Shown here piece after piece: positions 1 through 10,500 of a stretch of DNA of 64,000 nt. Within the stretch, counting starts at the first letter, position 1. Each line of letters begins with the position of its first letter. The position numbers were made by a program, and so were the translations under genes. The stretch is taken from the NCBI GenBank assembly GCA_016720465.1, contig JADKKO010000004.1, positions 1,426,001 through 1,490,000 of the forward strand, read 5' to 3'. The notes beneath the pieces were generated by a model. That model did no database searches. It was not told where the DNA came from and saw nothing but the letters and a program-made list of their open reading frames with translations. The stretch comes from Holophagaceae bacterium (GTDB lineage Bacteria; Acidobacteriota; Holophagae; Holophagales; Holophagaceae).

Positions 1-305
1 CCGATGGCGGTGATGATCACGTTCTCGAGCAGGGTCGAGCGCCGGGCGTAGATCCGCGCCAGGCCGATGGCCAGGATGGAGATCGGAATGGCCGCCTCCA
101 TCACCTGTCCGACCTTCAATCCTGAATACGCCGAGGCGACCGTGAACAGGACGCAGAGGAAGATGCCCCAGCCGAGCGAACGCCGGGTCACCTCCGGCAG
201 GGCCTGGCTGGCGGGGACGATGGGCTGGTAGGCCTCCCCCGGGGCCAGCTCGGTGTAGGCGTTTTCAGGCAACGAGGTCTGCGGCGTTGACTCGGGCGCG
301 TCCAT
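1..305 (-). CDS. OPT family oligopeptide transporter, N-terminal part (runs off the window)
   Basis: The first ~101 residues of a membrane transporter are visible; the rest lies left of the window. After a polar leader (MDAPESTPQTSLPENAY) comes TELAPGEAYQPIVPAS and then a first hydrophobic segment with the sequence SAYSGLKVGQVMEAAIPIS. This arrangement is typical of bacterial OPT superfamily proteins, which import peptides or metal chelates across the inner membrane by proton symport. The ATG at 303-305 is the first start in frame and sits well upstream of the first membrane helix. Substrate cannot be told from this fragment. Confidence 0.8.
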   Translation of the reverse strand, partial: MDAPESTPQTSLPENAYTELAPGEAYQPIVPASQALPEVTRRSLGWGIFLCVLFTVASAYSGLKVGQVMEAAIPISILAIGLARIYARRSTLLENVIITAI

Positions 306-449
306 GCGGACTCCTATGGGGGTTGGGATTCCACACGGGCGGAAACTCCCATGGAGTGTACCAGTGGACTTTTCGATTGGCGGTGAGGACGGGATCACAA
401 CCCGGATCCGCCCCCGCAGACGCGCTGCAGGCGGTCCCCGCCTGAATTC

Positions 450-1271
450 CTACAGCGAGACGCTGATGGCGATGGAGATGCCTGGATGGCGCCGGTTGTG
501 GAGGTAGTAGCCATCGCTGTAGTCGACGTAGACATCGTCGTCGGCATACCAGGTCTCGGACCAGAATTCGGGCCAGGGATCCACGATGAGGAACCAGTAG
601 TTCCCGTAGCGGAAACGCGGGTAGCCCATGTGGATCATGGGCCGGGTCCGGATGCGGAACCAGCGCTCTGGGCCGAAGTGCAGCCGGAAGTGGGATTCGG
701 GGATGTAGTAGCCGCCGTAGCCGCCCCGGTGCGCCCAGGTGCGGTGCTCCGACTCCCACGAGCGGGCGCGGTGCTCCCGCCAGGTCGGGTGAGCCCCCCA
801 GGCGCCTTCGGCCCGCCAGCCATGGCTGCGCTCCCAGGCCTGGGCCTGGGCCCTGCTGCGGGAATGGGGCGCGTTGGGGTTGCCATGGGAAAGATTCGTG
901 CTCCCTGGATCCGAAGGAGCCGAGCGGGGATGGGGGCGGGACTGGGTGGTTCCCCCGGGTTGTCCGTATGGATCGGACCGGGGCAGGGGGCGGGGACGGG
1001 GCATGGGCTGGGGCCGGGCATCCATGGGCGGTTCCGGGCGACGCTCCCGCCTTTCCCGCTGATCCTCCCGCCGCTCCTGCCTGTCCTCCCTGCGCTCCTG
1101 CTTGTCCTCCCGACGCTCCTGCCGGTCCTCGCGCCTTTCCTGCCGATCTTCCCTGCGCTCGGGCCGGGCTTCGCGCCGTTCCTGCCAGGGCCCTTCCAGG
1201 GCCGGGACCTGCAGACCCGCTCCTAGGGCAAGGGCAAGCGTGCATTGGCGGAGGAGGGAGCGATCGAGCAT
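450..1271 (-). CDS. Secreted Arg/Glu-repeat protein with aromatic C-terminal domain
   Basis: A 273-residue protein of unknown function. The start chosen is MLDRSLLRQCTLALALGAG, which begins a signal peptide; an upstream in-frame extension looks unlike a coding region. After the signal comes a charged low-complexity segment of about seven heptad-like ERREDRQ repeats, then a Pro/Arg/Ser-rich linker, then a Tyr/Trp-rich C-terminal block (HFRLHFGPERWFRIRTR, FRYGNYWFLIVDPWPEFW) ending in a beta-prone tail. This pattern is common in exported proteins of Gram-negative bacteria that carry WxxGxW-like or glycine-zipper modules. Location is probably periplasm or cell surface. It is divergent from the next gene at 1441. 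Confidence 0.6.
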   Translation of the reverse strand: MLDRSLLRQCTLALALGAGLQVPALEGPWQERREARPERREDRQERREDRQERREDKQERREDRQERREDQRERRERRPEPPMDARPQPMPRPRPLPRSDPYGQPGGTTQSRPHPRSAPSDPGSTNLSHGNPNAPHSRSRAQAQAWERSHGWRAEGAWGAHPTWREHRARSWESEHRTWAHRGGYGGYYIPESHFRLHFGPERWFRIRTRPMIHMGYPRFRYGNYWFLIVDPWPEFWSETWYADDDVYVDYSDGYYLHNRRHPGISIAISVSL

Positions 1272-1440
1272 GGGGAACCTCATCTGGGTTGGAAGGCTGG
1301 CGGTGCACCAGCATAGGGCCGACGTTCCGGCCATGCCAACGGGAAGCTGGATCGATAGGAAGGCTTCGGGGTGGCCCGGCGCGTCTGGCCTTCCCCAGGC
1401 TTCTGGATCTATACTCGGCGCAATCCCGGAGAAGGAACCC

Positions 1441-2166
1441 ATGGCCAACCAGTGGTATTACGCCCAGAACGGCCAGCAGTTCGGGCCGCTCCCCGGGGAA
1501 CAATTGCGCAACATGCTCTCCAGCGGCGCCCTCCGGCCTTCGGACCTGGTGTGGTCGGATGGACTTCCCGCCTGGATGCCCGCCGGCCAGGTGCCGGCAT
1601 TGCTGCCCGCTCCGGCCGCCCCCGCGCCCGCCTACGTTCCCGCGCCCGCGCCCCGCCCGGCCCCCGCCTATGCGCCCCAGGCCTCGCCCGCGCCCCGCCC
1701 GGCCCCTGCCTACGCGCCCCAGGCCTCCCCCGCGGCCTACGGGCACTCCGGCGAAGTGGGGGAGGAAGTGGTGGCGATCCTGAAGCGCACGAAACCCTGG
1801 GTGCGCTTCCTGGCGGTGCTTGGATTCATCGGCCTCTTCCTGCTGGTGATCGGCTGCCTTGCGATCATGGCGCTTCCCGTGGGCCCGATGGGGTCCATGC
1901 CCATTGGACCCCGGATCGGCGCCGCCTTGGTCTACCTCTTGATCGGGCTTGTGCAGTTTCCGGCGGTGCTGTTCCTGAACCGCTATGCGAGCCGGATCGC
2001 GCGCCTGGCCTCCAGCGGATCTCCGATGGATCTGGAGGATGCTCTCCGCGCCCAGAAATCCTTCTGGAAGTACCTGGGCATCCTCACCTTGGTGATGATG
2101 ATCCTCTACGCCCTCGCCCTTGTGGGTGTGCTCATCTTCGCGGGGGCTTCGTTCCTGGGCCGTTAG
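1441..2166 (+). CDS. GYF_2 domain membrane protein (DUF5362-like)
   Basis: 241 residues. Residues 1-55 form a GYF_2 domain: WYYAQNGQQFGPLPGEQL followed by WSDGLPAW, a fold that binds proline-rich peptides. Next is a Pro/Ala linker with a duplicated APAYAPQASPA segment, itself a possible ligand for GYF domains. The C-terminal half has three predicted membrane helices (about residues 120-143, 155-180 and 208-238), resembling the DUF5362 family often fused to GYF_2. The ATG at 1441 starts exactly at the domain; longer upstream frames are unlikely. Role unknown; probably an inner-membrane scaffold. Confidence 0.75.
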   Translation: MANQWYYAQNGQQFGPLPGEQLRNMLSSGALRPSDLVWSDGLPAWMPAGQVPALLPAPAAPAPAYVPAPAPRPAPAYAPQASPAPRPAPAYAPQASPAAYGHSGEVGEEVVAILKRTKPWVRFLAVLGFIGLFLLVIGCLAIMALPVGPMGSMPIGPRIGAALVYLLIGLVQFPAVLFLNRYASRIARLASSGSPMDLEDALRAQKSFWKYLGILTLVMMILYALALVGVLIFAGASFLGR

Positions 2167-2268
2167 CGGGGGCGCGGACACGGGGGGCTGCTGTGCCGAG
2201 GAAACCAGAAGCTGTGGCGGAACCGCGTTGCGCTCAGGCCGGGAGCGATCCGATTGTCGTCGCCGGCC

Positions 2269-3732
2269 ATGGATAGGCAGGCCTCCTTCTCCAGCGCCGA
2301 GATGATGGGGTGGATCCGCGAAATGGCGTCCTTCGGCCCCAGGCGGGCGGGTTCGCCCGCGGGGCTCGCCAACGAGGAGTATCTCCTGGGGAAGCTGCGG
2401 GAGTTCGGCCTTTGCAACATCCGCAAAGAGGCCATTTCCGTCGAATATTACGAGCCTGGAAATTCATGCCTGGAGATCGAATCGGAGGCGCGCTACAGGC
2501 CTTTCGATGCCCAATGGATTCCCCACTGCCGCTTCACGCCTCCGACTGGCATCGAATCGAAACTCGTGTATGCCGATCCCGGCGCCTTCATCCATTCCGG
2601 GGATTGGAGGGGCAAGGTGGTCGTCACGGAGATCGGATTTCCGCTCCTGGATGTCGGGCTGATCGGCAAATTCTCGATGGGGAAATACGATCCGGAGGAC
2701 AGCCTCCGGCATGTCAAGCACCCGGCCACCTGGGTGCGGCTCGGCTGGCACCTATACCGGAAGGCAGTGGAACGCGGAGCGGCCGGATTCATCGGCATCC
2801 TCAAGGACCAGCCCGGCGGCTCCTGCCGGATGTACGCTCCCTACGGGTTCAAAGAGAATGACATCCTGGACAAACCCATCCCCGGCTTCTGGGTCCGCCG
2901 CGAGGACGGCCCGGAGATCCGCCGACTGGCCCGGGACGGGGCGAAGGTCCGCCTGATGCTGACCGGTGAACGCAGACCCTCCACGACCCACAACCTCATC
3001 GGCGAAATACAAGGGGAGACGGAGGAGTGCGTCATCCTGCACTGCCATCACGACTCGCCCTTCGTGTCGCCGGTGGAAGACGCCTCCGGCTGCTCGGTCA
3101 TCCTCGCCCTGGCGCGGCACTTTGCCCGCGGCGTTCAACCGCGGCGGAAGCTCATCGTGCTCTTCACCGCGGGCCATTTCTACGGCTCCATCGGCACCCG
3201 CAGATTCATCAGGGACCATGCTGGGGACGTGGTGCCGAAGGTCGCGCTGGAGATCACCGTGGAGCATGTGGCCAAGGAGGCGGTCGAGGATGGGCAAGGT
3301 GGGCTTGTGGCAAGCGGCCTCGCCGAAGGCACCGGCGTCTTCCTGCCCTTCAACCAGGCCATGGTCGATGCGGTGCTGGGCAATCTCAAAGACAACGGCG
3401 TCGACCGCACATTTCTGCTCCCACCCGAAGGCCCGCTCGGCTCCTACCCTCCGACCGACGGGGGCGATTGGCACCTGGCCGGCGTCCCGCTGGTGAACTT
3501 CATCTCGAATCCGGTCTACCTGCTGAATGCGGAGGACGATTTCCGCTGGGTGATGGAAACCCGGTTGCCAAAGATCGCCGGCGCGGTCGCGGGGATCGTG
3601 GAGGCGACGGAGAAGCTCTCGAAGGCCGACATCGCGGCGGTGGATTTCGCCGCCTACAAGCTCAAGATGAAGGCCATCAAACACCTCGTCCAGATGAAGA
3701 CCACGCGATTCGGGACGCGGCCGGTCCATTGA
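2269..3732 (+). CDS. M28-family-like zinc aminopeptidase homologue
   Basis: 487 residues, probably cytoplasmic because no signal peptide is seen. The metallopeptidase core starts near residue 245: HNLIGEI, then HCHHDSPF (H260, D262) and VEDASG (D271), which correspond to the metal-binding H-x-D and D-N-A-S-G elements of M28 peptidases. The PA-like insert usual for this family would lie at residues ~95-235. The segment that normally carries the catalytic glutamate pair (E-E-x-G-x-x-G-S) reads AGHFYGSIG, so the usual general base is not obvious. A late His in GDWHLAGVPLVNF could complete the metal site. The ATG at 2269 was preferred to a TTG 15 bases upstream. Confidence 0.65.
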   Translation: MDRQASFSSAEMMGWIREMASFGPRRAGSPAGLANEEYLLGKLREFGLCNIRKEAISVEYYEPGNSCLEIESEARYRPFDAQWIPHCRFTPPTGIESKLVYADPGAFIHSGDWRGKVVVTEIGFPLLDVGLIGKFSMGKYDPEDSLRHVKHPATWVRLGWHLYRKAVERGAAGFIGILKDQPGGSCRMYAPYGFKENDILDKPIPGFWVRREDGPEIRRLARDGAKVRLMLTGERRPSTTHNLIGEIQGETEECVILHCHHDSPFVSPVEDASGCSVILALARHFARGVQPRRKLIVLFTAGHFYGSIGTRRFIRDHAGDVVPKVALEITVEHVAKEAVEDGQGGLVASGLAEGTGVFLPFNQAMVDAVLGNLKDNGVDRTFLLPPEGPLGSYPPTDGGDWHLAGVPLVNFISNPVYLLNAEDDFRWVMETRLPKIAGAVAGIVEATEKLSKADIAAVDFAAYKLKMKAIKHLVQMKTTRFGTRPVH

Positions 3733-3780
3733 AGTCTTTTGCGCCTCAGACATCGTTCCGCATCCTGCCATTCTTGAGTC

Positions 3781-5259
3781 ATGAGCGACCTTGACCTCGA
3801 GCTGGATTCAGCATTCGACCCCAACGCTTTTCGGAGCTTGGGGCACCGCGTCGTGGATCTCCTGGCGGAGCACATGGCGGCCGTCGCCCGGCGCGAAGGC
3901 CCCGTGCTGCCGGCCATGTCGCCCACGGAGTCCCTGGCACGCTGGCCCGCGGATTTCCCCGCCCGGGGCGGCGCCGACCCCTTGGCGCTGCTGGCCCAGG
4001 TGGTGACCGACAGCAACCACCTGCACCATCCCCGGTATGTGGGCCACCAGGTGACCTCGCCTCTGCCGTGGAGCGCCCTGCTGGATTTCGTCGGCGCTTT
4101 CCTCAACAACGGCAGCGCGGTCTACGAGATGGGACCGGTCTCCACGGCCATGGAGCGCAGCGTGATCCGCTGGTTTGCGGGCCGCATCGGATTCGATCCG
4201 CTAGCCGCCGATGGCGTGCTCACCCATGGCGGCAGTGCGGGCAACCTCACGGCGCTCCTTGCAGCCCGGCAGCACGCAGCGTCCAGCGATGTGTGGGAAG
4301 AAGGTGTCGCGTCCGCTGGCGCGCTCCGCCTGATCGCCTCGGACCAGACCCATTACTCCGTTCGGCGCAGCGCCCAGATCATGGGCCTGGGCGGCCGGAG
4401 CGTCGTGTCCGTGCCAACGGACGCCCGCTTCCGGATGCGTCCCGAGGCCTTGGCAGCCACGTTGCAAAAGGCAAAAGCCGAGGGTGCCACGGTGGTGGCG
4501 GTCGTCGCCAGCGCGGGTTCCACGGCCACCGGCGCCATCGATCCCCTCGATGCCATCGCCGATCTCTGCGCAGATCATGGGGCTTGGATGCACGTGGATG
4601 GCGCCCACGGCGGGGGGGCGGTGGTTTCGGATCGACTCCGGACAGCGCTCCGCGGCATCGAGCGGGCGGATTCCGTGGTGGTCGATGCCCACAAGATGCT
4701 GCTGGCGCCTGCGCTGGCCACGCTGGTTATCTTCCAGGATGGACGCCGTTCCTTCGAGACCTTCAGCCAGCAGGCAGCCTACATTTTTGGGGGCCAGGAT
4801 CCCGCGGAGACCTGGTTCGACCTGGCCCAACGCACCCTCGAATGCACCAAGCGGATGCTGGGCCTGCAGGTCTACGCCTCCCTGAAGGTGCTCGGAACGG
4901 ACTTCTTCGCGGCCTACGTGGAGCGCATGTATGATCTGGGCCGGACCTTTGGCGAACTCGTCGCGCAACGGCCCCATTGGGAACTGGCCACGGCGCCCGA
5001 AGGCAACATCGTCTGCTTCCGCTATGCACCGCCGAATGTTCCAGACGCCGACGCCTTCCAGGCCCGCGTCCGCGAAAGCATCGTCCGCGAGGGCTCCTTC
5101 TACCTGGTGAAAACCACTCTGCGCGGCACGACCTACCTTCGCTGCACCCTCATCAATCCGCGCACGGAATTGACAGATCTGGAGGCCTTGCTGCAACGCG
5201 TGGAAACCGAAGGCCTGAAGCATCCATCCATCACTCTCCCAAACATCCCGGATTTATGA
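3781..5259 (+). CDS. Pyridoxal-phosphate-dependent group II decarboxylase
   Basis: 492 residues, the usual length for aromatic-L-amino-acid/glutamate/diaminobutyrate decarboxylases. These enzymes remove the alpha-carboxylate of an amino acid using PLP. Seen directly: HVDGAHGG (D273, which contacts the PLP nitrogen) and DAHKMLL, where K305 is the expected Schiff-base lysine; also HGGSAGNLTALLAAR in the cofactor-binding region and HHPRYVGHQ near the N-terminus. Substrate cannot be read from sequence alone. It starts 48 bases after the M28-like gene on the same strand and precedes an amidohydrolase, so the three may form a small amino-acid/peptide catabolic run. Confidence 0.85.
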   Translation: MSDLDLELDSAFDPNAFRSLGHRVVDLLAEHMAAVARREGPVLPAMSPTESLARWPADFPARGGADPLALLAQVVTDSNHLHHPRYVGHQVTSPLPWSALLDFVGAFLNNGSAVYEMGPVSTAMERSVIRWFAGRIGFDPLAADGVLTHGGSAGNLTALLAARQHAASSDVWEEGVASAGALRLIASDQTHYSVRRSAQIMGLGGRSVVSVPTDARFRMRPEALAATLQKAKAEGATVVAVVASAGSTATGAIDPLDAIADLCADHGAWMHVDGAHGGGAVVSDRLRTALRGIERADSVVVDAHKMLLAPALATLVIFQDGRRSFETFSQQAAYIFGGQDPAETWFDLAQRTLECTKRMLGLQVYASLKVLGTDFFAAYVERMYDLGRTFGELVAQRPHWELATAPEGNIVCFRYAPPNVPDADAFQARVRESIVREGSFYLVKTTLRGTTYLRCTLINPRTELTDLEALLQRVETEGLKHPSITLPNIPDL

Positions 5260-5331
5260 AATGGGCCGGGTGCGATCCACCTGCCTCAACAGGTGATTGC
5301 GGCCCCCCAGCGGTTCTGCCAGCCTTCGGTG

Positions 5332-6570
5332 ATGCGAATCCTTCTCTCGTTCTTCATCCCCGCGGTGCTTTGCGGCCAGGCTCCGGCCTGGATCCGCCAG
5401 GAGGCTTCCAAGCTCCAGCCCCAGGTCGTGGAATGGCGCCGCGATTTCCATGCCCATCCCGAATTGAGCAACCGCGAGGTCCGCACCGGCGCCAAGGTCG
5501 AAGCGATCCTCAAAAGCTTCGGCATCGAGACGCGGCGCATCGCGGGCCATGGCGTGGTGGGTGTGCTCAAGGGCGCGCTTCCTGGGCCGGCGGTGGCCCT
5601 GCGGGAGGACATGGATGCGCTGCCCATCCAGGAGGTGGCGGACGTGCCGTGGAGGTCCACGAATCCGGGCGTGATGCATGCCTGCGGCCACGATGCCCAT
5701 AGCGCCATGCTCCTGGGCGCGGCGAAGCTGCTGGCCGCGCACAAAGCAGAACTCCGAGGCACCATCGTTTTCCTTTTCCAACCCGCCGAGGAGGGCGCCC
5801 CGGTCAACGAGGAGGGCGGCGCGCGGCGCATGATCGCCGAAGGCGCGCTGGAACATCCAAAGGTGGAAGCGATCTACGGCATGCACCAGCTCCCCGAAGC
5901 GCCCATCGGAACCCTGGGATGGCGCTCAGGCCCAGTCATGGCGGGCAGCGACACCTGGCATCTCACCCTTCACGGCGTCATGAGCCACGGCGCGGCGCCC
6001 CACCGTGGCAATGACACGATCCTGATGGCGGCCGAGGCCATCCAGGCGCTCCAGGCCATCCGCAGCCGGCGCATCAATCCCGTGAAGCCCTTCGTGTTCA
6101 CCGTGGGCACCATCCACGGCGGCAACCGCCACAACATCATCGCCGACAAGGTGGAAATGTCGGGCACCATGCGGACCTTTGAACCCGCCGTGCGCGAGCG
6201 GGCCATCGCCCTGATCCACGATACTTTGAAGGGCGTCTGCGCCATCCATGGCGGGAGCTATGAATTCAAGCTGGATGCCGACTCCAACCCGCCCGTGGAC
6301 AACGATCCCCGCCTGGCTGCCGCAGTCCGTCCTTTGTTAGCCAACCTGGGCAAAGTGGTGGATCAAGCACTCATCATGGGCGCCGAAGACTTCGCCCACT
6401 ACCAGCGGAAAATCCCCGGCTACTTCCTGTTTCTCGGCACCGGCAATCCCGCCAAAGGCAGCCTCAGCGGCAACCACACCCCCACCATGAACCTGGACGA
6501 AGACGCCCTCCAGACCGGCGTCGCCGCATTGGCGGCCATGGCGTGGGGGCACCCGGATATCCGTCCCTAG
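5332..6570 (+). CDS. M20D family amidohydrolase, exported
   Basis: 412 residues. The ATG at 5332 gives a signal peptide (MRILLSFFIPAVLCGQA), so the enzyme is probably periplasmic; a GTG 39 bases upstream would bury that signal. The mature protein shows the M20D signature: DFHAHPELSNRE, LREDMDALP, HACGHDAHSAMLLGAA (metal ligands His/Asp), QPAEEG (catalytic Glu) and the C-terminal GAEDFAHY. The family hydrolyses N-acyl amino acids (hippurate, IAA-amino acids, N-acetyl-diaminopimelate). It lies 72 bases after the decarboxylase gene and only 14 bases before the fructokinase gene, which suggests co-transcription. Confidence 0.88.
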   Translation: MRILLSFFIPAVLCGQAPAWIRQEASKLQPQVVEWRRDFHAHPELSNREVRTGAKVEAILKSFGIETRRIAGHGVVGVLKGALPGPAVALREDMDALPIQEVADVPWRSTNPGVMHACGHDAHSAMLLGAAKLLAAHKAELRGTIVFLFQPAEEGAPVNEEGGARRMIAEGALEHPKVEAIYGMHQLPEAPIGTLGWRSGPVMAGSDTWHLTLHGVMSHGAAPHRGNDTILMAAEAIQALQAIRSRRINPVKPFVFTVGTIHGGNRHNIIADKVEMSGTMRTFEPAVRERAIALIHDTLKGVCAIHGGSYEFKLDADSNPPVDNDPRLAAAVRPLLANLGKVVDQALIMGAEDFAHYQRKIPGYFLFLGTGNPAKGSLSGNHTPTMNLDEDALQTGVAALAAMAWGHPDIRP

Positions 6571-6584
6571 CATCGGGCTAAAGC

Positions 6585-7493
6585 ATGACTGGTCCCGTAT
6601 CTCGCATCGGCATCGACCTTGGCGGCTCGAAGATCGAACTCGCAGCTTTCGGGGCGGAGGGGCAGGAACGCTTCCGGAAGCGGGTGCCCACTCCCCAAGG
6701 GGACTACCAGGGCACACTCACCACCCTGCACGACCTGGTGCTCGAAGCCGAGCAGGAGCTGGGCCATCCGGCCACGGTTGGCGTCGGCACCCCCGGTTCG
6801 CTTTCTCCGCTCACGGGCCTCGTCCGCAACGCCAATTCAACCTGCCTGAATGGCCAGCCCTTCAAACAGGATTTGGAGGCCCTCCTCGGCCGGGAAGTCC
6901 GCATCGCCAATGATGCGAACTGCTTCACGGTTTCCGAGGCCAGGGACGGTGCCGGGGCGGGAGCGGATGTCATCTTCGGGGTCATCCTCGGCACGGGTGT
7001 CGGAGGAGGCCTCGTCGTGCGGGGCAAGCTGGTGGCGGGAGCCAACGGGATCGCCGGAGAATGGGGGCACAATCCCCTTCCAAACCCCGGAGCAACGGAT
7101 CATGCGCCGCCGCGCTGCTATTGCGGCCGCGACGGATGCGTGGAGACCTACCTTTCCGGGCCCGGCCTGGCGCGGGATTACCGAGTGGCCACCGGGAGAG
7201 TGTCCACCCCGGAGGCCATCGTCCGGGGAGCGGAAGGCGGCGACCAGGCCTGCTCCGCGGCCCTGGACCGCTATGAAGCGAGGCTGGCCCGAAGCCTGGC
7301 CTCGGTCATCAATGTGCTGGATCCGGATGTGATTGTCTTGGGCGGGGGGTTGTCCAACATCCGGCGGCTCTACGAGAACGTGCCGCGCCTGTGGATTCCG
7401 CATGTGTTTTCCGATGCCGTCGCCACCCGTCTGTTGCTGAACCGGCATGGCGACTCCAGCGGGGTCCGGGGCGCGGCCTGGCTATGGGAATGA
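6585..7493 (+). CDS. mak: ROK family fructokinase
   Basis: 302 residues, the same length as E. coli Mak, which it resembles along its whole length. It phosphorylates fructose with ATP. Visible signatures: the N-terminal ATP-binding GIDLGGSKIELAAFG, NANSTCLNGQPF, NDANCFTVSEA with the catalytic Asp, GTGVGGG, the ROK signature with zinc-binding CYCGRDGCVETYLSG, and the C-terminal HGDSSGVRGAAWLW. It starts 14 bases after the amidohydrolase stop. Specificity for fructose rather than another hexose is inferred from similarity to Mak. Confidence 0.87.
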   Translation: MTGPVSRIGIDLGGSKIELAAFGAEGQERFRKRVPTPQGDYQGTLTTLHDLVLEAEQELGHPATVGVGTPGSLSPLTGLVRNANSTCLNGQPFKQDLEALLGREVRIANDANCFTVSEARDGAGAGADVIFGVILGTGVGGGLVVRGKLVAGANGIAGEWGHNPLPNPGATDHAPPRCYCGRDGCVETYLSGPGLARDYRVATGRVSTPEAIVRGAEGGDQACSAALDRYEARLARSLASVINVLDPDVIVLGGGLSNIRRLYENVPRLWIPHVFSDAVATRLLLNRHGDSSGVRGAAWLWE

Positions 7494-7497
7494 GCAG

Positions 7498-7526
7498 TCC
7501 GGATCCTGAGCCTGGACGCCCGGACA
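7498..7526. terminator. Possible hairpin after mak
   Basis: GTCCGG at 7498 and CCGGAC at 7521 can pair across a GC-rich loop just after the mak stop. There is no T-run, so this is only a weak terminator candidate between the convergent mak and mdtC genes. Confidence 0.25.
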
Positions 7527-7581
7527 GGGTCTAGCGATTCCTGTTTTCTGCACTCGTATGGAAACGGGTTCCATGGGTCAT

Positions 7582-10500
7582 TCAGAGCCCGGCGGGAAGT
7601 TTCGCTGGCTCGGGCGCCATCCCCCGCCACCTGGCCCAGCGGAGGCGCAGGCGGTCCATGTAGAGGTAGATCACCGGGGTGGTGTAGAGGGTCAGAAGCT
7701 GGCTGAAGAGCAGGCCGCCCACGATGGCGATGCCCAGGGGGCGGCGGAGTTCGGCGCCGGTGCCCATGCCGATGGCCAGGGGCAGGCCGCCCAGCATGGC
7801 CGCCATGGTGGTCATGGTGATGGGGCGGAAGCGCAATAGGCAGGCCTGGAAGATGGCTTCTTCGGGGCTCTTGCCTTCGCGGCGTTCCACCTCGATGGCG
7901 AAGTCGATCATCAGGATGGCGTTCTTCTTCACGATGCCGATGAGCAGGATGATGCCGATGAAGGCGATGACGCTCAGTTCGGTTCGGAAGGCCAGAAGGG
8001 CCAGCAGGGCGCCCACGCCCGCCGAGGGCAGCGTGGTCAGGATAGTGAACGGATGGATCAGGCTTTCGTAGAGGACGCCCAGCACGATGTAGACGATCAG
8101 CAGGGCCGCCAGCAGCAGCAGGGGCTGGTTCGCCAGGGAAGCCTTGAAGGCCTGGGCCGTGCCCATGTAGCTTCCGCGGATGGTGCCGGGCAGGCGGATG
8201 GATTGTTCGGCCTTGTCGATGGCGGCCACCGCGTCGCCAAGGGCCACGCCTGATGGGAGGTTGAAGGAAAGCGTGACCGAGGGCAGCTGGCCCTGGTGGT
8301 TCACGGAGAGGGCGGTGTTGCGCCGTTCCAGCTTGGTGAAGGCGCCCAGGGGCACCAGCTTCCCAGCCGTGGAGCGGACATAGATGCTGCGCAACCCTTC
8401 GGGCGTCTGCATGAAGGGATCATCCACCTCCATCACCACGTGGTACTGGTTCAGCTGGGTGTAGGTGGTGGACACGAAGCGCTGGCCGAAGGCGTCGTAA
8501 AGCGTATTGTCGATGGCCTGGGTGGAGATGCCCAGGCGGGCCGCGGTGGCGCGGTCGATGACCAGGGAGGCTTCCAGGCCTTTGTTCTGGAGGTCCGAAT
8601 TCACGTCCGTCAGTTCCGGAAGGGTGCGCAGCTTCTGCATCATCTTCGGCGCCCAGTCGAAGAGCTCACTCGCATCATCGCCTTGGAGCGTGTATTGGTA
8701 CTGGGTTTTGCCGGGCCGTCCGCCGATGCGCAGATCCTGGACGGGTTGCATGTAGAGTGTGGCGCCGGGGATATGGGCGGTCTTGCCGCGGAGCCGCGCG
8801 ATGACCGCGTCGGCGTTCTCGCGGCCCTTCCGCTGTTCGAGGGGTTTCAGGGACGAGAACAGACGGCCGGTGTTGCCGCCGCCCACGAAGGCCGTGACAT
8901 TTTCCACCGAGGGATCTTTTTGAACGATCTCGACGAACTCCGTCATGACGCGTTCCATGCTGCGGAAGGAGATGTCCTGCGCGGCCTCGATGGAGCCCGT
9001 GATGCGACCCGTGTCCTGCTGGGGAAAGAAGCCCTTGGGTATCACGATGTAGAGGATGATCGTCGCGACCGCCGTGGCGATGGCGGCGGTCAGCGTGGCG
9101 CGTTGATGGCACAGCACCCAGGCCAGGGAGGTCTTGTAGCGCCCCATGATCCATTGGAAGACCCGCTCGCTGGCCTGGAACACCTTCCCGTGGGTCTCGG
9201 TGCGTGAGGGCCTGAGCAGCCGCGAACACATCATCGGCGTGGTGGTGAGCGACACCACCATGGAGATTACGATGGCGACCGAGAGTGTCACCGCGAATTC
9301 CCGGAAGAGCCGGCCCACGATGCCGCCCATCAGCAGGATGGGGATGAAGACGGCGATAAGGGAGGTGCTGATGGAGATGACGGTGAAGCCGATCTCCTTG
9401 GCGCCATGGAGGGCGGCCTCCATGGGTTCCATCCCGGCCTCCATGTGGCGCGTGATGTTCTCCACCACCACGATGGCGTCATCCACCACGAAGCCTGTGG
9501 CGACGGTGAGGGCCATGAGCGACAGGTTGTCGATGGTGTAGCCCAGCAGGTACATCGCCCCGAAGGTGCCGATGAGCGAAATGGGCACGACCACGCTGGG
9601 GATGAAAGTGGAGCGCACGCTGCGGAGGAAGATGAACACCACGAGGATGACCAGGGTGATGGAGATCATCAGCGCCCGCTGGACATCCCGCACGGATGTG
9701 CGGATGGTGCGGGTGGTGTCGATGAGGACCTTGAGTTCCATGGCCGGCGGCAGGAAGGCCTGCATCTCCGGAAGGACGGCCCGCACCCGGTCCACGGTCT
9801 CGATGATGTTGGCGTCCGGCTGCCGGAAGATGGGCACGATGATGGCGGGCACGCCGTTGGACAGGGCGGCGTTCTGGATGTTCTCCACGGAATCCGTGAC
9901 CCGGGCGACATCGGCGAGCCGGAGAGCCGCGCCGCTGCGATAGCGGAGGATGATGTCTTTGTAGGCATTCGCATCCATGAGCTGGTCGGTGGTGTCGAGG
10001 GACCAGGTCGAAGCCTTGGTGGAGAGATCGCCAATGGGCCGGTTGATGTTGGCGGCATTGATGGCGAAGCGGACATCCTCCAGCGAGAGGCCGTTGCTGT
10101 TGAGCGCGACAGGATTCACATCCACGCGCACCGCGGGAAGGGCGCCGCCCCACACGAACACCTGGCCCACGCCTTTCACCTGGGACAGCTTCTGCTGCAG
10201 CACCGACGAGGCGATGTCGTACATGCGCTCGCGGGGAATGATCTTGGAGGTCAGCACCAGCATCAACACAGGTGAGTCCGCCGGGTTGACCTTGCGGTAG
10301 GACGGATTGTTCGGCAGGTTGGCGGGCAGATCGCCCCGGGCTGCGTTGATGGCCGCCTGGACGTCGCGGGCGGCGGCGTCGATGCTGCGGCTGAGGTCGA
10401 ATTGCATGGTGATGTTGGTGCCGCCCAAGGAACTTGCCGAGGTCATTTCGGTCACGCCCGCGATGCGTCCGAACTGGCGCTCCAGCGGCGTGGCCACCGA

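Noticed and set aside
265..2181. A 638-codon open frame on the minus strand over three genes
   Set aside because: It is a shadow frame in GC-rich DNA: Arg/Gly/Pro/His-rich, no domain, and it overlaps three better-supported genes.
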